Notes: generated from the letters alone by a model not told the origin. Shown: positions 44,303 through 54,291, counted from the stretch's first letter. The stretch: DNA of 64,000 nt from Clostridium algoriphilum (GCF_020443705.1 NZ_JAIZZK010000002.1:124001-188000), one strand, 5' to 3'. A program made the numbers and translations.

Positions 44303-44345
44303 AAATAAACTCTGACAAATTTATTTGTCAGAGTTTATTTATTTT
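44303..44345 (+). terminator. Terminator of the mre/PBP2 operon
   Basis: A perfect 18-bp stem (44303-44320 with 44323-44340) around a two-base centre, then a T-rich run. Confidence 0.9.
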
Positions 44346-44552
44346 ATTGTTAAGAATAAAATAAAATAAAAAAATATTGAAATTAGGCAGGAATTTGATG
44401 ATAATATGTTGAAATAGTAGCGTAGTCACATTCAAATAAATATGCTAGCATTTTTGACTTGTTATTTATTTTCATGTGCCTTAAGTTCAATTATGGAGCA
44501 AAACAATTAATAATTGCTTTTCACCCCAGAGGAGAGCTAGGAGGTAAAAATC

Positions 44553-45185
44553 ATGGTTACGGATAAAATAATCATTAAGGGAAATAAAGAGGGATTAAAT
44601 GTAGTTATAAATATGAATCATTTTAGTGATTTTGATGATATGTTAGAGTCTTTAGTTGAAAAGCTTTCACAAGGAAGAAGATTTTATAAAGGTAGTACTT
44701 TAAAAATCACTACTGAACTTAAATACATAAATGAAAGGGAAAGCAGAAAATTAAAGGAAATATTATTTGATGAATTTTTAATTAGTGATTGCATTTTTCA
44801 AAATCAAGAGGACTCAACGGGCAAAGTTTTTACTGGTATTTATGAGGGGAAGACTAAGTTCATCAGAAAGACAATAAGAAGTGGCCAAAGCATAAATTAT
44901 CCTGGTAATATAGTTATAGTTGGGGATGTGAATCCGGGAGCTGAAATATATGCAGCAGGAAATATAATTGTAGTTGGAACTTTAAGAGGAGTTGTGCATG
45001 CAGGTACTAATGGTAATGAAAAAGCTATAATTGCAGCATTTAAATTGGAGCCTCAAATACTACAAATAGGAAACATAATAACAAGATCACCTGAGGATGA
45101 AGTTAAACCTCAATATCCCGAGGTGGCAAAAATAAAAAATGGGAATATTATTGTAGAACCGTATTTAGCTAATAAATATATATAA
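44553..45185 (+). CDS. minC: Septum site-determining protein MinC
   Basis: Inhibits FtsZ assembly away from mid-cell. 210 residues: a variable N-terminal domain, then the C-terminal beta-helix with [43 protein letters not shown] (family pattern), which binds MinD. AGGAGG precedes the ATG. minD follows with its ribosome-binding site at the minC stop. Confidence 0.94.
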   Translation: MVTDKIIIKGNKEGLNVVINMNHFSDFDDMLESLVEKLSQGRRFYKGSTLKITTELKYINERESRKLKEILFDEFLISDCIFQNQEDSTGKVFTGIYEGKTKFIRKTIRSGQSINYPGNIVIVGDVNPGAEIYAAGNIIVVGTLRGVVHAGTNGNEKAIIAAFKLEPQILQIGNIITRSPEDEVKPQYPEVAKIKNGNIIVEPYLANKYI

Positions 45186-45199
45186 TGGAGGTAATGCAC

Positions 45200-46018
45200 A
45201 TGGGAGAATCTTTAGTTATAACATCAGGTAAGGGTGGCGTTGGAAAAACAACCACAACTGCAAATATAGGAACAGCTATTGCATCTATGGACAAAAAGGT
45301 AGTAGTAATCGATGGTGACACGGGGCTTCGAAATCTTGATGTTTTAATGGGACTTGAAAATAGAGTGGTGTTTACACTAGTAGATGTAATTGAAAAAAGA
45401 TGCAGATTAAAGCAAGCCCTAATAAAAGATAAAAGATTTAGCAATCTATATTTACTGCCAACAGCACAAACTAGAGATAAAAATGATATCAGTATAAAGG
45501 ATATGCTCTTAGTTGTTAATGAGTTAAAAGAAGACTTTGATTATGTTATTATAGATTGCCCTGCAGGAATTGAACAGGGCTTTGAGAATGCTATTGTAGG
45601 AGCTGATAGAGCTATTATAGTAGTTAATCCAGAACTCACGTCTGTTAGAGATGCAGATAGGGTAATAGGGAAACTAGATTCTAAAGGTATTGATAGGCAT
45701 GAGGTTATAATAAACAGAATGAATTATGAAATGACAAGGAATGGGGACATGCTATCTGTAGATGATATTATAGAATGCCTGGCAATTAAACTAATAGGAG
45801 TTGTTCCTGATGATAGAAAGGTTACAATTTCAACAAACAAAGGCGAGCCAATTGTATTAGATGACAAGTCGTTAGCAGGCGTAGCTTTTAAAAACATTGC
45901 TAGAAGAATTATGGGAGAGGAAGTACCCTACGCTTCACTAGATGGATCATCAGCTATAGGCGCAGGATTCTTTGCATCTCTAAAAAGAATATTTAAAGAA
46001 TATAGGGGGGGACATTAA
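45200..46018 (+). CDS. minD: Septum site-determining ATPase MinD
   Basis: Membrane-bound P-loop ATPase that recruits MinC and is cycled by MinE. 272 residues with the deviant Walker A KGGVGKTT (residues 11-18) and DGDTGLRNLD and IIDCPAGIEQG. The C terminus (SLKRIFKEYRGGH) is a short amphipathic membrane anchor. ATG 45200 was chosen because GGAGGT lies 7 bases upstream. It overlaps minE by 1 bp. Confidence 0.95.
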   Translation: MGESLVITSGKGGVGKTTTTANIGTAIASMDKKVVVIDGDTGLRNLDVLMGLENRVVFTLVDVIEKRCRLKQALIKDKRFSNLYLLPTAQTRDKNDISIKDMLLVVNELKEDFDYVIIDCPAGIEQGFENAIVGADRAIIVVNPELTSVRDADRVIGKLDSKGIDRHEVIINRMNYEMTRNGDMLSVDDIIECLAIKLIGVVPDDRKVTISTNKGEPIVLDDKSLAGVAFKNIARRIMGEEVPYASLDGSSAIGAGFFASLKRIFKEYRGGH

Positions 46019-46284
46019 TGAATTTATTTAAAATGTTTTCTAATAAAATCTTCTCGAAGGATATTGCAAGTGATAGATTAAAGCTGATTTTAATACATGA
46101 TAGAGCAGATATTTCGCCTGATTTTTTAGAAATGATTAAAGCAGATATACTAAAGGTGATTTCAAAATACGCTGAAGTAGAAACTGGGGATATTGAAGTT
46201 AGACTAACAACAACGGAAGAATACGAAGGCAATTCACCGGCATTAATAGCAAATATACCTATCAAAAAAATAAAAAGAAAATAA
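46018..46284 (+). CDS. minE: Cell division topological specificity factor MinE
   Basis: 88 residues: N-terminal amphipathic helix MNLFKMFSNKIFSKD, the anti-MinCD segment DRLKLILIHDRADISPDFL, and a C-terminal dimerisation domain. It stimulates the MinD ATPase and gives the oscillation. Its ATG overlaps the minD stop (TAATG). Confidence 0.95.
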   Translation: MNLFKMFSNKIFSKDIASDRLKLILIHDRADISPDFLEMIKADILKVISKYAEVETGDIEVRLTTTEEYEGNSPALIANIPIKKIKRK

Positions 46285-46372
46285 GAAAAGGCTATGTGTA
46301 ATTAACAACTTATGCATAGCTATTTCACTTTAATATGATATAATCATATTTGAGATGGAGGTAGGTTAAACC

Positions 46373-47494
46373 ATGAAAATTTTACAAAACTTAAGACTTA
46401 ATAAGAAACTATTAAGAGAATTGGATTATGTTGCAATTATATTTGCAATTTGTATTGTAATTTTTGGGTGTATAAATATTTATAGTGCTACAAACAAGGA
46501 TTATGGATTTTATTATTTGAAATTGCAAGTTGCGTGGTTGATATTAGGTCTTATTATGGTATATGTTCTTTTGGCTTTAGATTATATGTTAATAGAAAAT
46601 TATGCTGTCATAATATATTGGGCAGGAGTTATATTGTTATTGATCAATGATTTTTCTGTACTTGGATCTTCTGCTAATGGTGCTAATTCTTGGATAAAGA
46701 TTGGTAGCTTTGGGATACAACCTTCAGAATTTGCTAAAATTGGCATGATAATAATGCTTGCAAAAAAATTAGATGAAATGGAGGGGAGAATCAACGACCC
46801 TAAAAATTTATTTGAGTTAATGTTTTATGCAGCAGTGCCAATGATTTTAATTGTTATTCAACCAGATATGGGAATGACTATGGTAAGTTTCTTCATAGTA
46901 CTAGGTATATTTTATTGTATAGGACTCGATTCTAAGATAATAATCGGAGGGATGACTTCAGTTTTATTGTTGGTTGTAGGTGTATGGAATTCGCCAATCA
47001 TGAAAACTTATTGGAAAGGAAGACTTACATCTTTCCTAAGTCCTGAGAAAAATGCACTAGGGTCAGGGCTTCAGCTTATTCAATCAAAGATTGCTATAGG
47101 TTCAGGAGGAATCCTTGGACGTGGTTTTGGGAAAGGAGTGCAATTTAATTCTGTTCCAGAGAATCATACAGATTTTATTTTTGCCGTTTTATCTGAAGAA
47201 TGGGGACTTATTGGTGCATTAATACTAATATTATTATATGGTATCATTATATATCGCTTAATAAAAATTGCAAAAGAATCTAAAGATATTTTTGGAACTG
47301 TAATATGTGTGGGGTTTATTTCAAATTTATTGTTTTCAATAATGCAAAATATTGGTATGACGATGGGACTTATGCCTATAACAGGAATTACTCTACCATT
47401 CATGAGTTATGGTGGAAGTTCACTCCTAACAGGTTTTATGGCATTAGGACTTGTTTTAAATGTAGGCATGAGAAGAAAGAAAATAAATTTTTAA
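46373..47494 (+). CDS. rodA: Rod shape-determining SEDS glycosyltransferase RodA
   Basis: 373 residues with about ten membrane segments. SEDS motifs are GANSWIKIGSFGIQPSEFAKI, QPDMGM, ENHTDFIFAVLSEEWG, and MPITGITLPFMSYGGSS. It polymerises glycan strands together with PBP2. GGAGGT precedes the ATG. It follows minCDE, the usual clostridial order, and is RodA rather than FtsW by context. Confidence 0.94.
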   Translation: MKILQNLRLNKKLLRELDYVAIIFAICIVIFGCINIYSATNKDYGFYYLKLQVAWLILGLIMVYVLLALDYMLIENYAVIIYWAGVILLLINDFSVLGSSANGANSWIKIGSFGIQPSEFAKIGMIIMLAKKLDEMEGRINDPKNLFELMFYAAVPMILIVIQPDMGMTMVSFFIVLGIFYCIGLDSKIIIGGMTSVLLLVVGVWNSPIMKTYWKGRLTSFLSPEKNALGSGLQLIQSKIAIGSGGILGRGFGKGVQFNSVPENHTDFIFAVLSEEWGLIGALILILLYGIIIYRLIKIAKESKDIFGTVICVGFISNLLFSIMQNIGMTMGLMPITGITLPFMSYGGSSLLTGFMALGLVLNVGMRRKKINF

Positions 47495-47550
47495 AACACT
47501 GGATGTGATAATTTAAGCACATTTATGTGGATTACATAGGGGGAATAAAA

Positions 47551-47925
47551 ATGAGGATAGCATTAGTAGCACATGATAAGAAAAAGGATGATATAATTGA
47601 TTTTGCAAAACGGTACAAAGATGTTTTGGAGAAACATGATTTATACGGAACAGGAACAACAGGAAAATTAATAAATGAACAAGTTGGATTGACAGTTACT
47701 AGATTTTTATCAGGACCTATGGGAGGCGACCAACAGATAGGCGCAAAACTTGCACAGGGTGAAATGGATATGATAATTTTTTTGAGAGACCCATTAACAC
47801 CTCAGCCTCATGAACCAGATATATCAGCACTTCTTAGATTATGTGATGTACATTGTGTTCCACTTGCCACAAACTTAGGTACGGCTGAAGTTTTAATGAG
47901 AAGTTTAAAAAATCGTGAATTTTAA
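47551..47925 (+). CDS. mgsA: Methylglyoxal synthase
   Basis: Converts dihydroxyacetone phosphate to methylglyoxal, a bypass of lower glycolysis. 124 residues with [33 protein letters not shown] and [18 protein letters not shown] 47551 is chosen because AGGGGGA lies upstream; an in-frame GTG at 47527 has no site. Ends with a strong terminator. Confidence 0.95.
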   Translation: MRIALVAHDKKKDDIIDFAKRYKDVLEKHDLYGTGTTGKLINEQVGLTVTRFLSGPMGGDQQIGAKLAQGEMDMIIFLRDPLTPQPHEPDISALLRLCDVHCVPLATNLGTAEVLMRSLKNREF

Positions 47926-47937
47926 TAATACACTTAG

Positions 47938-47972
47938 CAAGCACTGCATATTATGCAGTGCTTGTTTTTTTT
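47938..47972 (+). terminator. Terminator after mgsA
   Basis: caagcactgcata (47938-47950) pairs with tatgcagtgcttg (47952-47964), then eight T. Confidence 0.92.
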
Positions 47973-47981
47973 GCTGTATAA

Positions 47982-48011
47982 TTGACACTTTTTTCCTATA
48001 ATATGTAATAT
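47982..48011 (+). promoter_or_regulatory. Candidate promoter of the spoIVFB gene pair
   Basis: TTGACA (47982-47987), 18 bases, TAATAT (48006-48011). A sporulation sigma factor might use another element nearby; none is obvious. Confidence 0.45.
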
Positions 48012-48068
48012 AAATAGGAGAAATTAAATATATATAAATAGTAAAAAGAATGCAAGAGGGGGATAAAA

Positions 48069-48440
48069 ATGGGCAATTATAATACGCAATATCAAAGCTA
48101 TTATAATAATTTAGCAAGAAAGCAAAGAGGATTAAATAAATTTCCTAATGATAATAATAAAAAAAATAGAATAACAAATTTTTATATAAAGAGATTAACC
48201 AGAGAATTGATTGGTGTGTTAGCGTTGTTTATTTTTGTTCTGTTTTTTAAAGTAGTAGTTACACCTAAAACTCAACTTGCTTATAACTATTCTAAGCAAG
48301 CCATAAATCAGCAATATAATTATAGTACTTTAATTGGTAAAGCAAAGACGGTTAAAATAAAGGATGTACAAGTTATTACAGAAAACTTTATAGAGAAAGT
48401 TAAAAGCTCAATTTCAAATAAAGATGCTAGTTTTCAATAA
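48069..48440 (+). CDS. Single-pass membrane protein upstream of spoIVFB (SpoIVFA-like position)
   Basis: 123 residues: a hydrophilic, Asn/Tyr-rich N terminus of about 45 residues, one membrane helix (ELIGVLALFIFVLFFKVVV), then about 55 outside residues. In Bacillus the gene before spoIVFB encodes SpoIVFA, a membrane protein with a LytM/M23 domain. Here the location and topology match, but no M23 domain is present. It could be a minimal partner of SpoIVFB. AGAGGGGGA precedes the ATG; spoIVFB starts 26 bp downstream. Confidence 0.65.
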   Translation: MGNYNTQYQSYYNNLARKQRGLNKFPNDNNKKNRITNFYIKRLTRELIGVLALFIFVLFFKVVVTPKTQLAYNYSKQAINQQYNYSTLIGKAKTVKIKDVQVITENFIEKVKSSISNKDASFQ

Positions 48441-48466
48441 TTTAAGTAATGGCTTTGGGGGATTAA

Positions 48467-49333
48467 TTGATAAGAATAAGTAAGTTATTTATACCGTACA
48501 TTATTTTATTAATAATATTAGGGTTTAAAGGGGAACTGGTAGTAGCTTTTTCTTTTGTATTCATCCATGAATTAATGCATTATCTAACTGCTAGGATTTT
48601 AGGATTTTCAGGTTTTGATATAGAAATACTTCCTATAGGAGCTGTACTTAAAGTAAAGGATTTAGATGAAGCAAGTGCTAAAGAGGATTTAATAATTTCT
48701 TTAGCAGGTCCCTTATTCAACTTAGTGCTTGCAGCAATTTTTTTCGCTTTATTTACGATATATAATATACCTTATTTGCATTTGATTTATAAAACTAATC
48801 TGGCTTTGGGTGTTTTTAACCTTATACCAGCATTCCCACTAGATGGAGGTAGAATACTTAGAGATATACTTAGTGTTAAGACTATATATAGAAAGGCTAA
48901 TGAAATTTCCATTAGAGTTAGCATGGTACTTGGAAGTGTTTTTATGTTTATTTATTTTGTAAGTGTTGCTGCACAGAAAAGCAACTTTAATTTAGGTCTA
49001 ATTTCTATATTTATTTTAATATCTTCAATTAAAGAGAAGGAAAGGATAGTATATTTGATTATGGGTTATATTATTAAAAAGAAGTATAGATTTATAAAGA
49101 GAGGTTATGTTGAGAATAGAAGTATATCTATTTTTTGTGAAAAAAATCTATTAGATGTTTTAGGAATAATTGATAAAAACAAGTATAATTTATTTACAAT
49201 TTTAGATGAAAATATGAGTGTTCTAGCTATTTTATATGAAGATGAAGTAATCGAGGCAATAAAAGCCTATGGTAATATAAGCTTAAGTGAATATATTGAC
49301 ATTAAAAAATTAAAGTTAAAGGATACTTTATGA
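48467..49333 (+). CDS. spoIVFB: Stage IV sporulation protein FB (site-2 protease)
   Basis: Intramembrane zinc metalloprotease that activates pro-sigma-K in the outer forespore membrane. 288 residues, TTG start. HELMH (residues 34-38) gives the zinc-binding histidines and catalytic Glu, and D126 in FPLDGGR gives the third ligand. Several membrane segments, then a CBS-like C-terminal region from about 195. GGGGGA precedes the start. A hairpin terminator follows. Confidence 0.92.
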   Translation: MIRISKLFIPYIILLIILGFKGELVVAFSFVFIHELMHYLTARILGFSGFDIEILPIGAVLKVKDLDEASAKEDLIISLAGPLFNLVLAAIFFALFTIYNIPYLHLIYKTNLALGVFNLIPAFPLDGGRILRDILSVKTIYRKANEISIRVSMVLGSVFMFIYFVSVAAQKSNFNLGLISIFILISSIKEKERIVYLIMGYIIKKKYRFIKRGYVENRSISIFCEKNLLDVLGIIDKNKYNLFTILDENMSVLAILYEDEVIEAIKAYGNISLSEYIDIKKLKLKDTL

Positions 49334-49339
49334 AAATAC

Positions 49340-49400
49340 ATCTTGGCAAATAACCAGCCTATCACAGGTTGGTTAGTTTGTTCAAGATTATTTTTTATTT
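49340..49400 (+). terminator. Terminator after spoIVFB
   Basis: A long imperfect stem: cttg..aaa..taacca..cct pairs with agg..tggtta..ttt..caag (about 49342-49386), followed by a T-rich stretch. Confidence 0.75.
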
Positions 49401-49489
49401 TGAGATTTAACTATCATGTGTTAAAATAAAATGATGTAATAAACGTAAATTATAATTTACTCAAGAGGAAAAAACGAGGAGTGGTTTCT

Positions 49490-51334
49490 ATGAACAAAAT
49501 TTCCGATGATATCTTATTTAAGGTTGAAAAACCTGCTAGATACGTAGGTGGAGAACTTAATTGTTGTTATAAAGATAAAGAAAAAGTTGATATAAGATTT
49601 GCTTTTTGTTTCCCAGATGTGTATGAAGTTGGTATGTCACATTTAGGAAGTAGAATACTTTATCATGTGTTAAACGAAAGATCCGACACCTATTGTGAAA
49701 GAGCGTTTGCTCCTTGGCCAGATATGGAAAAACAAATGAGAGAAAATAATATAGCTTTATATGCACTAGAAAGCAAAGATTCTTTAAATGAATTTAATTT
49801 TTTAGGGTTTACATTGCAATACGAGATGAGCTATACTAATATACTTAATATGCTAGATATGTCGGGCATTACTATAAGAGCTTCAGAAAGAGGCGAGGAT
49901 GAACCTATAATTATGGCTGGTGGTCCTTGTGCTTATAATCCTGAACCACTACATGATATAGTTGATTTTTTTGAACTTGGTGAAGGCGAAGAAATAATGA
50001 ATGACGTATTAGATATTTATAAAAAATTTAAAGGTAAGCGTAAAGAGTTTTTAAGAGAAATATCTAAGATAAGAGGTATATATGTGCCTTCATTATATGA
50101 GGTATCTTATAACGAAGATAACACTATTAAAGAATTCAAACCTAAATATGATGATGTTCCTAAAAGCGTTAAGAAAAGATTTGTAGTAAATTTTGATGAA
50201 GTTTCTTTTCCGGAGAAAATGGTAGTTCCATATGTTGAAATAGTACATGATAGAGTAATACTCGAGACCTTTAGAGGATGTACCAATGGATGTAGATTTT
50301 GTCAAGCTGGTATGATATATAGACCAGTCAGAGAAAAGAGCACAGCTAATCTCATCGATGCTGCGGATAAATTATTAAAGAGTACAGGGTATAGAGAAAT
50401 ATCTTTAAGTTCTTTAAGTATATGTGATTATTCAGATATACGAAACCTTATAACCACGCTAATTGAAAAACATAAAGAAGACCACGTTAGTGTATCTCTG
50501 CCTTCTATTAGAATAAATTCTTTCTCAGTAGATTTAATTAAGGAAATACAAAAGGTTAAAAAAACCGGTATAACTTTTGCACCGGAAGCTGGAACCCAAA
50601 GAATGCGCGATATAATAAATAAGGGCGTTACAGAAGAACAAATATTAGAAGCTGCCAGCAGCGTTTTTGCTTCAGGTTGGTCAACTATTAAGCTTTATTT
50701 CATGGTTGGACTTCCTTATGAAACTATGGATGATGTACGAGGAATTGCAGAGCTTTCAGATAAAGTTGTAGCAGAATACTTTAAGATCCCTAAGGAAACA
50801 CGAAAAAGAGGATTAAGGGTTACTTCAAGTTCCGCTATATTTGTACCAAAACCATTTACTCCATTCCAATGGGCACCGCAAGCAACAATGGACGAGGTAG
50901 TTGAAAAAATAAAAGCAGTTAAGTATGCGATAACAAGTAAGGCGGTTATTTACAATTATCATGAATCTGTAGTTTCGTATCTTGAGGCAGTAATTGCTAG
51001 GGGAGATAGAAGAATTTGTGATGTTATAATTAAGGCATTTGAAAAAGGCGCAAAATTTGATGGTTGGTCTGAGTATTTTAATTTTGAAATATGGAAAGAA
51101 GCAATGCAGGAATGCGGGGTTTCAGGAGAGTTTTATGCTTATCGAGAAAGAAGTTACGATGAAATACTTCCTTGGGATTTCATAGATATTGGAGTTAATA
51201 AAGAGTATTTAATACTTGAGAATGAAAAAGCAAAAAAAGTAGAATTAACCCAAAATTGCAAAGAAGGCTGCACGGAATGTGGCGTTAATGTTAATTTTAA
51301 AGAAGGGACGTGTTTTAAAGGTTGCGTTATTTAA
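49490..51334 (+). CDS. B12-binding-like radical SAM protein (TIGR03960 type)
   Basis: 614 residues. The N-terminal part (FCFPDVYEVGMSHLGSRILY) resembles the B12-binding-like domain of this family. The radical SAM centre RGCTNGCRFCQAG has the three cluster cysteines at about 264, 268 and 271. The C terminus is cysteine-rich (CKEGCTECGV, FKGC). ATG 49490 follows ACGAGGAG. The next gene (TIGR03936 type) overlaps by 13 bp. The pair stands before rng and rplU in many clostridia. Substrate unknown; RNA or protein modification is plausible from context. Confidence 0.88.
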   Translation: MNKISDDILFKVEKPARYVGGELNCCYKDKEKVDIRFAFCFPDVYEVGMSHLGSRILYHVLNERSDTYCERAFAPWPDMEKQMRENNIALYALESKDSLNEFNFLGFTLQYEMSYTNILNMLDMSGITIRASERGEDEPIIMAGGPCAYNPEPLHDIVDFFELGEGEEIMNDVLDIYKKFKGKRKEFLREISKIRGIYVPSLYEVSYNEDNTIKEFKPKYDDVPKSVKKRFVVNFDEVSFPEKMVVPYVEIVHDRVILETFRGCTNGCRFCQAGMIYRPVREKSTANLIDAADKLLKSTGYREISLSSLSICDYSDIRNLITTLIEKHKEDHVSVSLPSIRINSFSVDLIKEIQKVKKTGITFAPEAGTQRMRDIINKGVTEEQILEAASSVFASGWSTIKLYFMVGLPYETMDDVRGIAELSDKVVAEYFKIPKETRKRGLRVTSSSAIFVPKPFTPFQWAPQATMDEVVEKIKAVKYAITSKAVIYNYHESVVSYLEAVIARGDRRICDVIIKAFEKGAKFDGWSEYFNFEIWKEAMQECGVSGEFYAYRERSYDEILPWDFIDIGVNKEYLILENEKAKKVELTQNCKEGCTECGVNVNFKEGTCFKGCVI

Positions 51335-52035
51335 TTAAGTATACTAAAGATAATGAGATTAAATTTGTTGCTCATTTAGATCTAATGAGAACTATCCAAA
51401 AGGTGATTAAAAGATCAGAACTCCCAATAGAATACTCAAAAGGTTTTAATCCTCACATGGCAGTATCCATTGCGCAACCACTATCTGTTGGAGTACATTC
51501 AAACGGTGAATACATGGACGTAGTATTGAGTGAAGAGCTTGAAGAAAAGTATATTATGGATAAAATGAATGAAAATACACCACGTGGAATTGAAATTTTA
51601 GACGTCGTGAAAGTTATTCCAGTTGAGGGAAAAAAGAAGTCACAAGCCATGGCGATTATTGATGCGGCAAAATACACTATTAAATTTAAATGCACTGACG
51701 TAGAAAACGTTAAGGAAATGATGCAATCTCTTTGCAATTTAGACGAATGGAATATTATTAAGAAGAGAAAAAATGGTGAAAAAATGATTAATATAAAACC
51801 ATTTGTTCATGAATTTGATTATAAAGTAGAAAACTTTGTGATGTGCGTTTCAACTCTTATATCTTGTGGTAGTCGTGATAATTTATCGGCTGGGTTACTA
51901 TCAGAATATATGAAGGAGAACTTAGAGTTTATTAATAAAGAAACATTCATTGACATAGAAAGAAAAGAAATGTACGCATATAAAGAAGATAAATTAGTCA
52001 CTCTTAGTGAGTTCTTTAGAAAAATAGTACAATAG
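51322..52035 (+). CDS. Radical SAM-linked protein (DUF2344, TIGR03936 type)
   Basis: 237 residues. MRYLIKYTKDNEIKFVAHLD, then YSKGFNPHMAVSIAQPLSVG are hallmarks of DUF2344. It accompanies and is sometimes fused to the radical SAM protein encoded just upstream. TTG 51322 overlaps the upstream gene by 13 bp, giving the conserved MRYLIKY start. rng follows 12 bp later. Confidence 0.87.
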   Translation: MRYLIKYTKDNEIKFVAHLDLMRTIQKVIKRSELPIEYSKGFNPHMAVSIAQPLSVGVHSNGEYMDVVLSEELEEKYIMDKMNENTPRGIEILDVVKVIPVEGKKKSQAMAIIDAAKYTIKFKCTDVENVKEMMQSLCNLDEWNIIKKRKNGEKMINIKPFVHEFDYKVENFVMCVSTLISCGSRDNLSAGLLSEYMKENLEFINKETFIDIERKEMYAYKEDKLVTLSEFFRKIVQ

Positions 52036-52047
52036 GAGTAGGTTAAA

Positions 52048-53490
52048 GTGAAAGAAATATATATTGAAAGACAAGAAGAATTTTTAAGAATAGCTATAAA
52101 GGAAAATAACAAATTAAAGGAATGTTTTATAGAGGAAGAATATAGTGGCCCTATACCAGGAGAAATCTATAAGGGGGTCGTAAAAAATATTGTTCCAGCA
52201 ATTAAGTGTGCATTTATAGATATTGGACAAAACAAAGACTGTTATATGTATATTGACGACAAGTTTAATAATACCAAGATAAAAAAAGGTGAGGAACTTA
52301 TAGTTGAAGTTTTAAAAGAAGCAATAGACAAAAAAGGAGCAAAAGTTACTAGTGCTTTTGGAATTCCTGGTACTTATTCTGTTATTGTTAACCTCAACAA
52401 AGATATAAGCTTTTCTAAAAAAATAAACAATAGAGATTTTGAGACTATGGTAAAAGACTTACTTGATAAACCAGAGGATATAGGGGTAATGATTAGAACT
52501 AATGCTTTTAATGTAGATATTAGTATTTTAAACGATGAAGTTAGAGATTTATATGAAATATATAAATCTATTATAAATCGTGCGAAATATTCACTAAATC
52601 CTATTTTACTATTTAGTGATGTAGGAGCTTTAAACAGAACACTTCGTGATATATTAGATAAAAATACTTGCAGAATAGTATTAAACAATGAAAGTGATTA
52701 TGAGTATGCAAAAAAAGTTACAGAAAACAGGTCAGATATTGACGTAAAAGTTGAACTTCATAATGAAAGCAGAATGCTATTCGATTATTATGGAATAGAA
52801 AAGGAAATACTAAGTCTTCGTAATCATAGGATTCCTCTAAAATGTGGAGGAAATATCGTGATAGATAAAACAGAGGCAATGTACGTAGTAGATATTAATT
52901 CTGGGAAAAATATAAAGAGTCGTTCACTACAGAAAACTGCACAAAGTACTAATATTGAGGCAGCGACAGAAATTGCAAGACAAATAAGGCTCCGAAATTT
53001 AAGCGGAATTATTATAATAGATTTTATTGACATTGAAGATTTAGAGATAAGAAAAAGTATAATAGATGTTTTACGCGAAGGTTTTGCTGATGACAAAAAC
53101 AAGACAGTAATTTATCCATTTACTGAACTTAATTTGGTTCAAATTGCAAGGAGAAGACGCGGCAAATCTATATATGAGTTTATTGAGGAACCTTGTAAAC
53201 ATTGTGGTGGAAAGAGTAGTAGAGTTAAATTATCATATATTGAGTTTCTGATTAAAAATGAAATTATTAAAATGTTTAAGGAACAAGGACTAAAAGACAT
53301 ATATATCGAGATAGACAAAATCTATGAAAAAGATATTATGGAGAATGTTTTAGTATTTGCACAGCAGATAGGGGCACTTAAGAATCAAGTTTATGTTAAT
53401 TTTATTCCTCACTTGAAAAATTTCAAAGTTGAATCGCTAATTTTTGCAAATCAAATAAGAAATTTGCAAACATATAAGATATATGGGTAA
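52048..53490 (+). CDS. rng: Ribonuclease G/E family endoribonuclease
   Basis: 480 residues. N-terminal S1 domain (YKGVVKNIVPAIKCAFIDIG), the RNase H-like and DNase I-like catalytic core with VVDINSGK and IIIIDFIDIEDLE (metal-binding Asp), and the zinc-link CKHCGG. No long C-terminal scaffold, so it matches RNase G in length. It cuts single-stranded RNA in rRNA and mRNA processing. GTG start, AGGAG upstream. Confidence 0.93.
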   Translation: MKEIYIERQEEFLRIAIKENNKLKECFIEEEYSGPIPGEIYKGVVKNIVPAIKCAFIDIGQNKDCYMYIDDKFNNTKIKKGEELIVEVLKEAIDKKGAKVTSAFGIPGTYSVIVNLNKDISFSKKINNRDFETMVKDLLDKPEDIGVMIRTNAFNVDISILNDEVRDLYEIYKSIINRAKYSLNPILLFSDVGALNRTLRDILDKNTCRIVLNNESDYEYAKKVTENRSDIDVKVELHNESRMLFDYYGIEKEILSLRNHRIPLKCGGNIVIDKTEAMYVVDINSGKNIKSRSLQKTAQSTNIEAATEIARQIRLRNLSGIIIIDFIDIEDLEIRKSIIDVLREGFADDKNKTVIYPFTELNLVQIARRRRGKSIYEFIEEPCKHCGGKSSRVKLSYIEFLIKNEIIKMFKEQGLKDIYIEIDKIYEKDIMENVLVFAQQIGALKNQVYVNFIPHLKNFKVESLIFANQIRNLQTYKIYG

Positions 53491-53496
53491 ATATGC

Positions 53497-53525
53497 TTTA
53501 CAAACATATGGATATATGTTAAAAT
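53497..53525 (+). promoter_or_regulatory. Promoter of rplU operon
   Basis: TTTACA (53497-53502), 17 bases, TAAAAT (53520-53525). Confidence 0.7.
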
Positions 53526-53533
53526 GGCTTTTG

Positions 53534-53640
53534 TAGACCGCACACGTAAGGTTATAAACATACTTGCTTATATTAAAAAAAGCAGATTACATAAAAGTAT
53601 GTACCTGGGATGGCGAGACTGGATCAAGGAGGTATAATTT
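53534..53640 (+). ncRNA. Ribosomal protein L21 leader
   Basis: About 100 nt of untranslated leader between the promoter and rplU. It contains the segments gaccgcacacgtaagg and gggatggcgagactgg just before the ribosome-binding site, as in the known Firmicute L21 leader motif, which is thought to be a feedback element. Assigned by position and resemblance; no covariance search was run. Confidence 0.6.
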
Positions 53641-53952
53641 ATGTACGCAGTTTTAGTTACTGGTGGAAAACAATATAGGGTTCAAGAAGGAGACGTTTTA
53701 TTCGTTGAAAAATTGGATGCCGAAGTTGAAACAACTGTTGAATTTAATGAGATTCTTGCAGTAGGCAAGGAAGATGGTTTAATTGTTGGAAAACCTTTAG
53801 TTAATGAAGCTAAAGTTGTTGCTAAGGTATTAGCACAAGGAAAAGCTAAAAAGATTATAGTTTTCAAATTTAAGAGAAAGTTAGATTACAGAAAGAAACA
53901 AGGACACAGACAAGCATATACTAAAATTCAAATCGAGAAGATAGAAGCTTAG
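53641..53952 (+). CDS. rplU: 50S ribosomal protein L21
   Basis: 103 residues. [20 protein letters not shown] and [20 protein letters not shown] are the family signatures. CAAGGAGG precedes the ATG. First gene of rplU-prp-rpmA. Confidence 0.97.
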   Translation: MYAVLVTGGKQYRVQEGDVLFVEKLDAEVETTVEFNEILAVGKEDGLIVGKPLVNEAKVVAKVLAQGKAKKIIVFKFKRKLDYRKKQGHRQAYTKIQIEKIEA

Positions 53953-53954
53953 TT

Positions 53955-54287
53955 ATGGTTAAAGTTGAAATTGTTCGAAGCTCTGGTAAAGTAGTTTCTT
54001 TTAAAATAAAAGGTCATGCTATGCCTAAAGAAAAACAGTTAGATATAGACTTAATTTGTGGTGCTATATCAGCAATTTCTCAAACCACAGTTATTGGAAT
54101 TGAGGAAGTTTTGAAAATTAAAGCAAAGTATGATATCGAGGATGGATTTCTAAATTTTAATTTAGAAGAGCAAACTCTAGAAGATATCGAAAGATGTCAA
54201 GTTTTACTAGAAACAATGATACTTGGACTTAAAAGTATAGAAATTACTTATGGTAAATATATAAAAGTAGAAACAGAGGAGGTGTAA
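53955..54287 (+). CDS. prp: Ribosomal-processing cysteine protease Prp
   Basis: 110 residues. GHAMPKEKQ with the catalytic histidine and [13 protein letters not shown] with the catalytic cysteine. Prp cuts the N-terminal extension of L27, encoded next, which indeed carries such an extension here. It starts 2 bp after rplU. Confidence 0.92.
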   Translation: MVKVEIVRSSGKVVSFKIKGHAMPKEKQLDIDLICGAISAISQTTVIGIEEVLKIKAKYDIEDGFLNFNLEEQTLEDIERCQVLLETMILGLKSIEITYGKYIKVETEEV

Positions 54288-54291
54288 TATC

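Noticed and set aside
46285-46330. Hairpin between minE and rodA as terminator
   Set aside because: The gctatg/catagc stem is short with a long loop and no T run; minE and rodA may well be co-transcribed.
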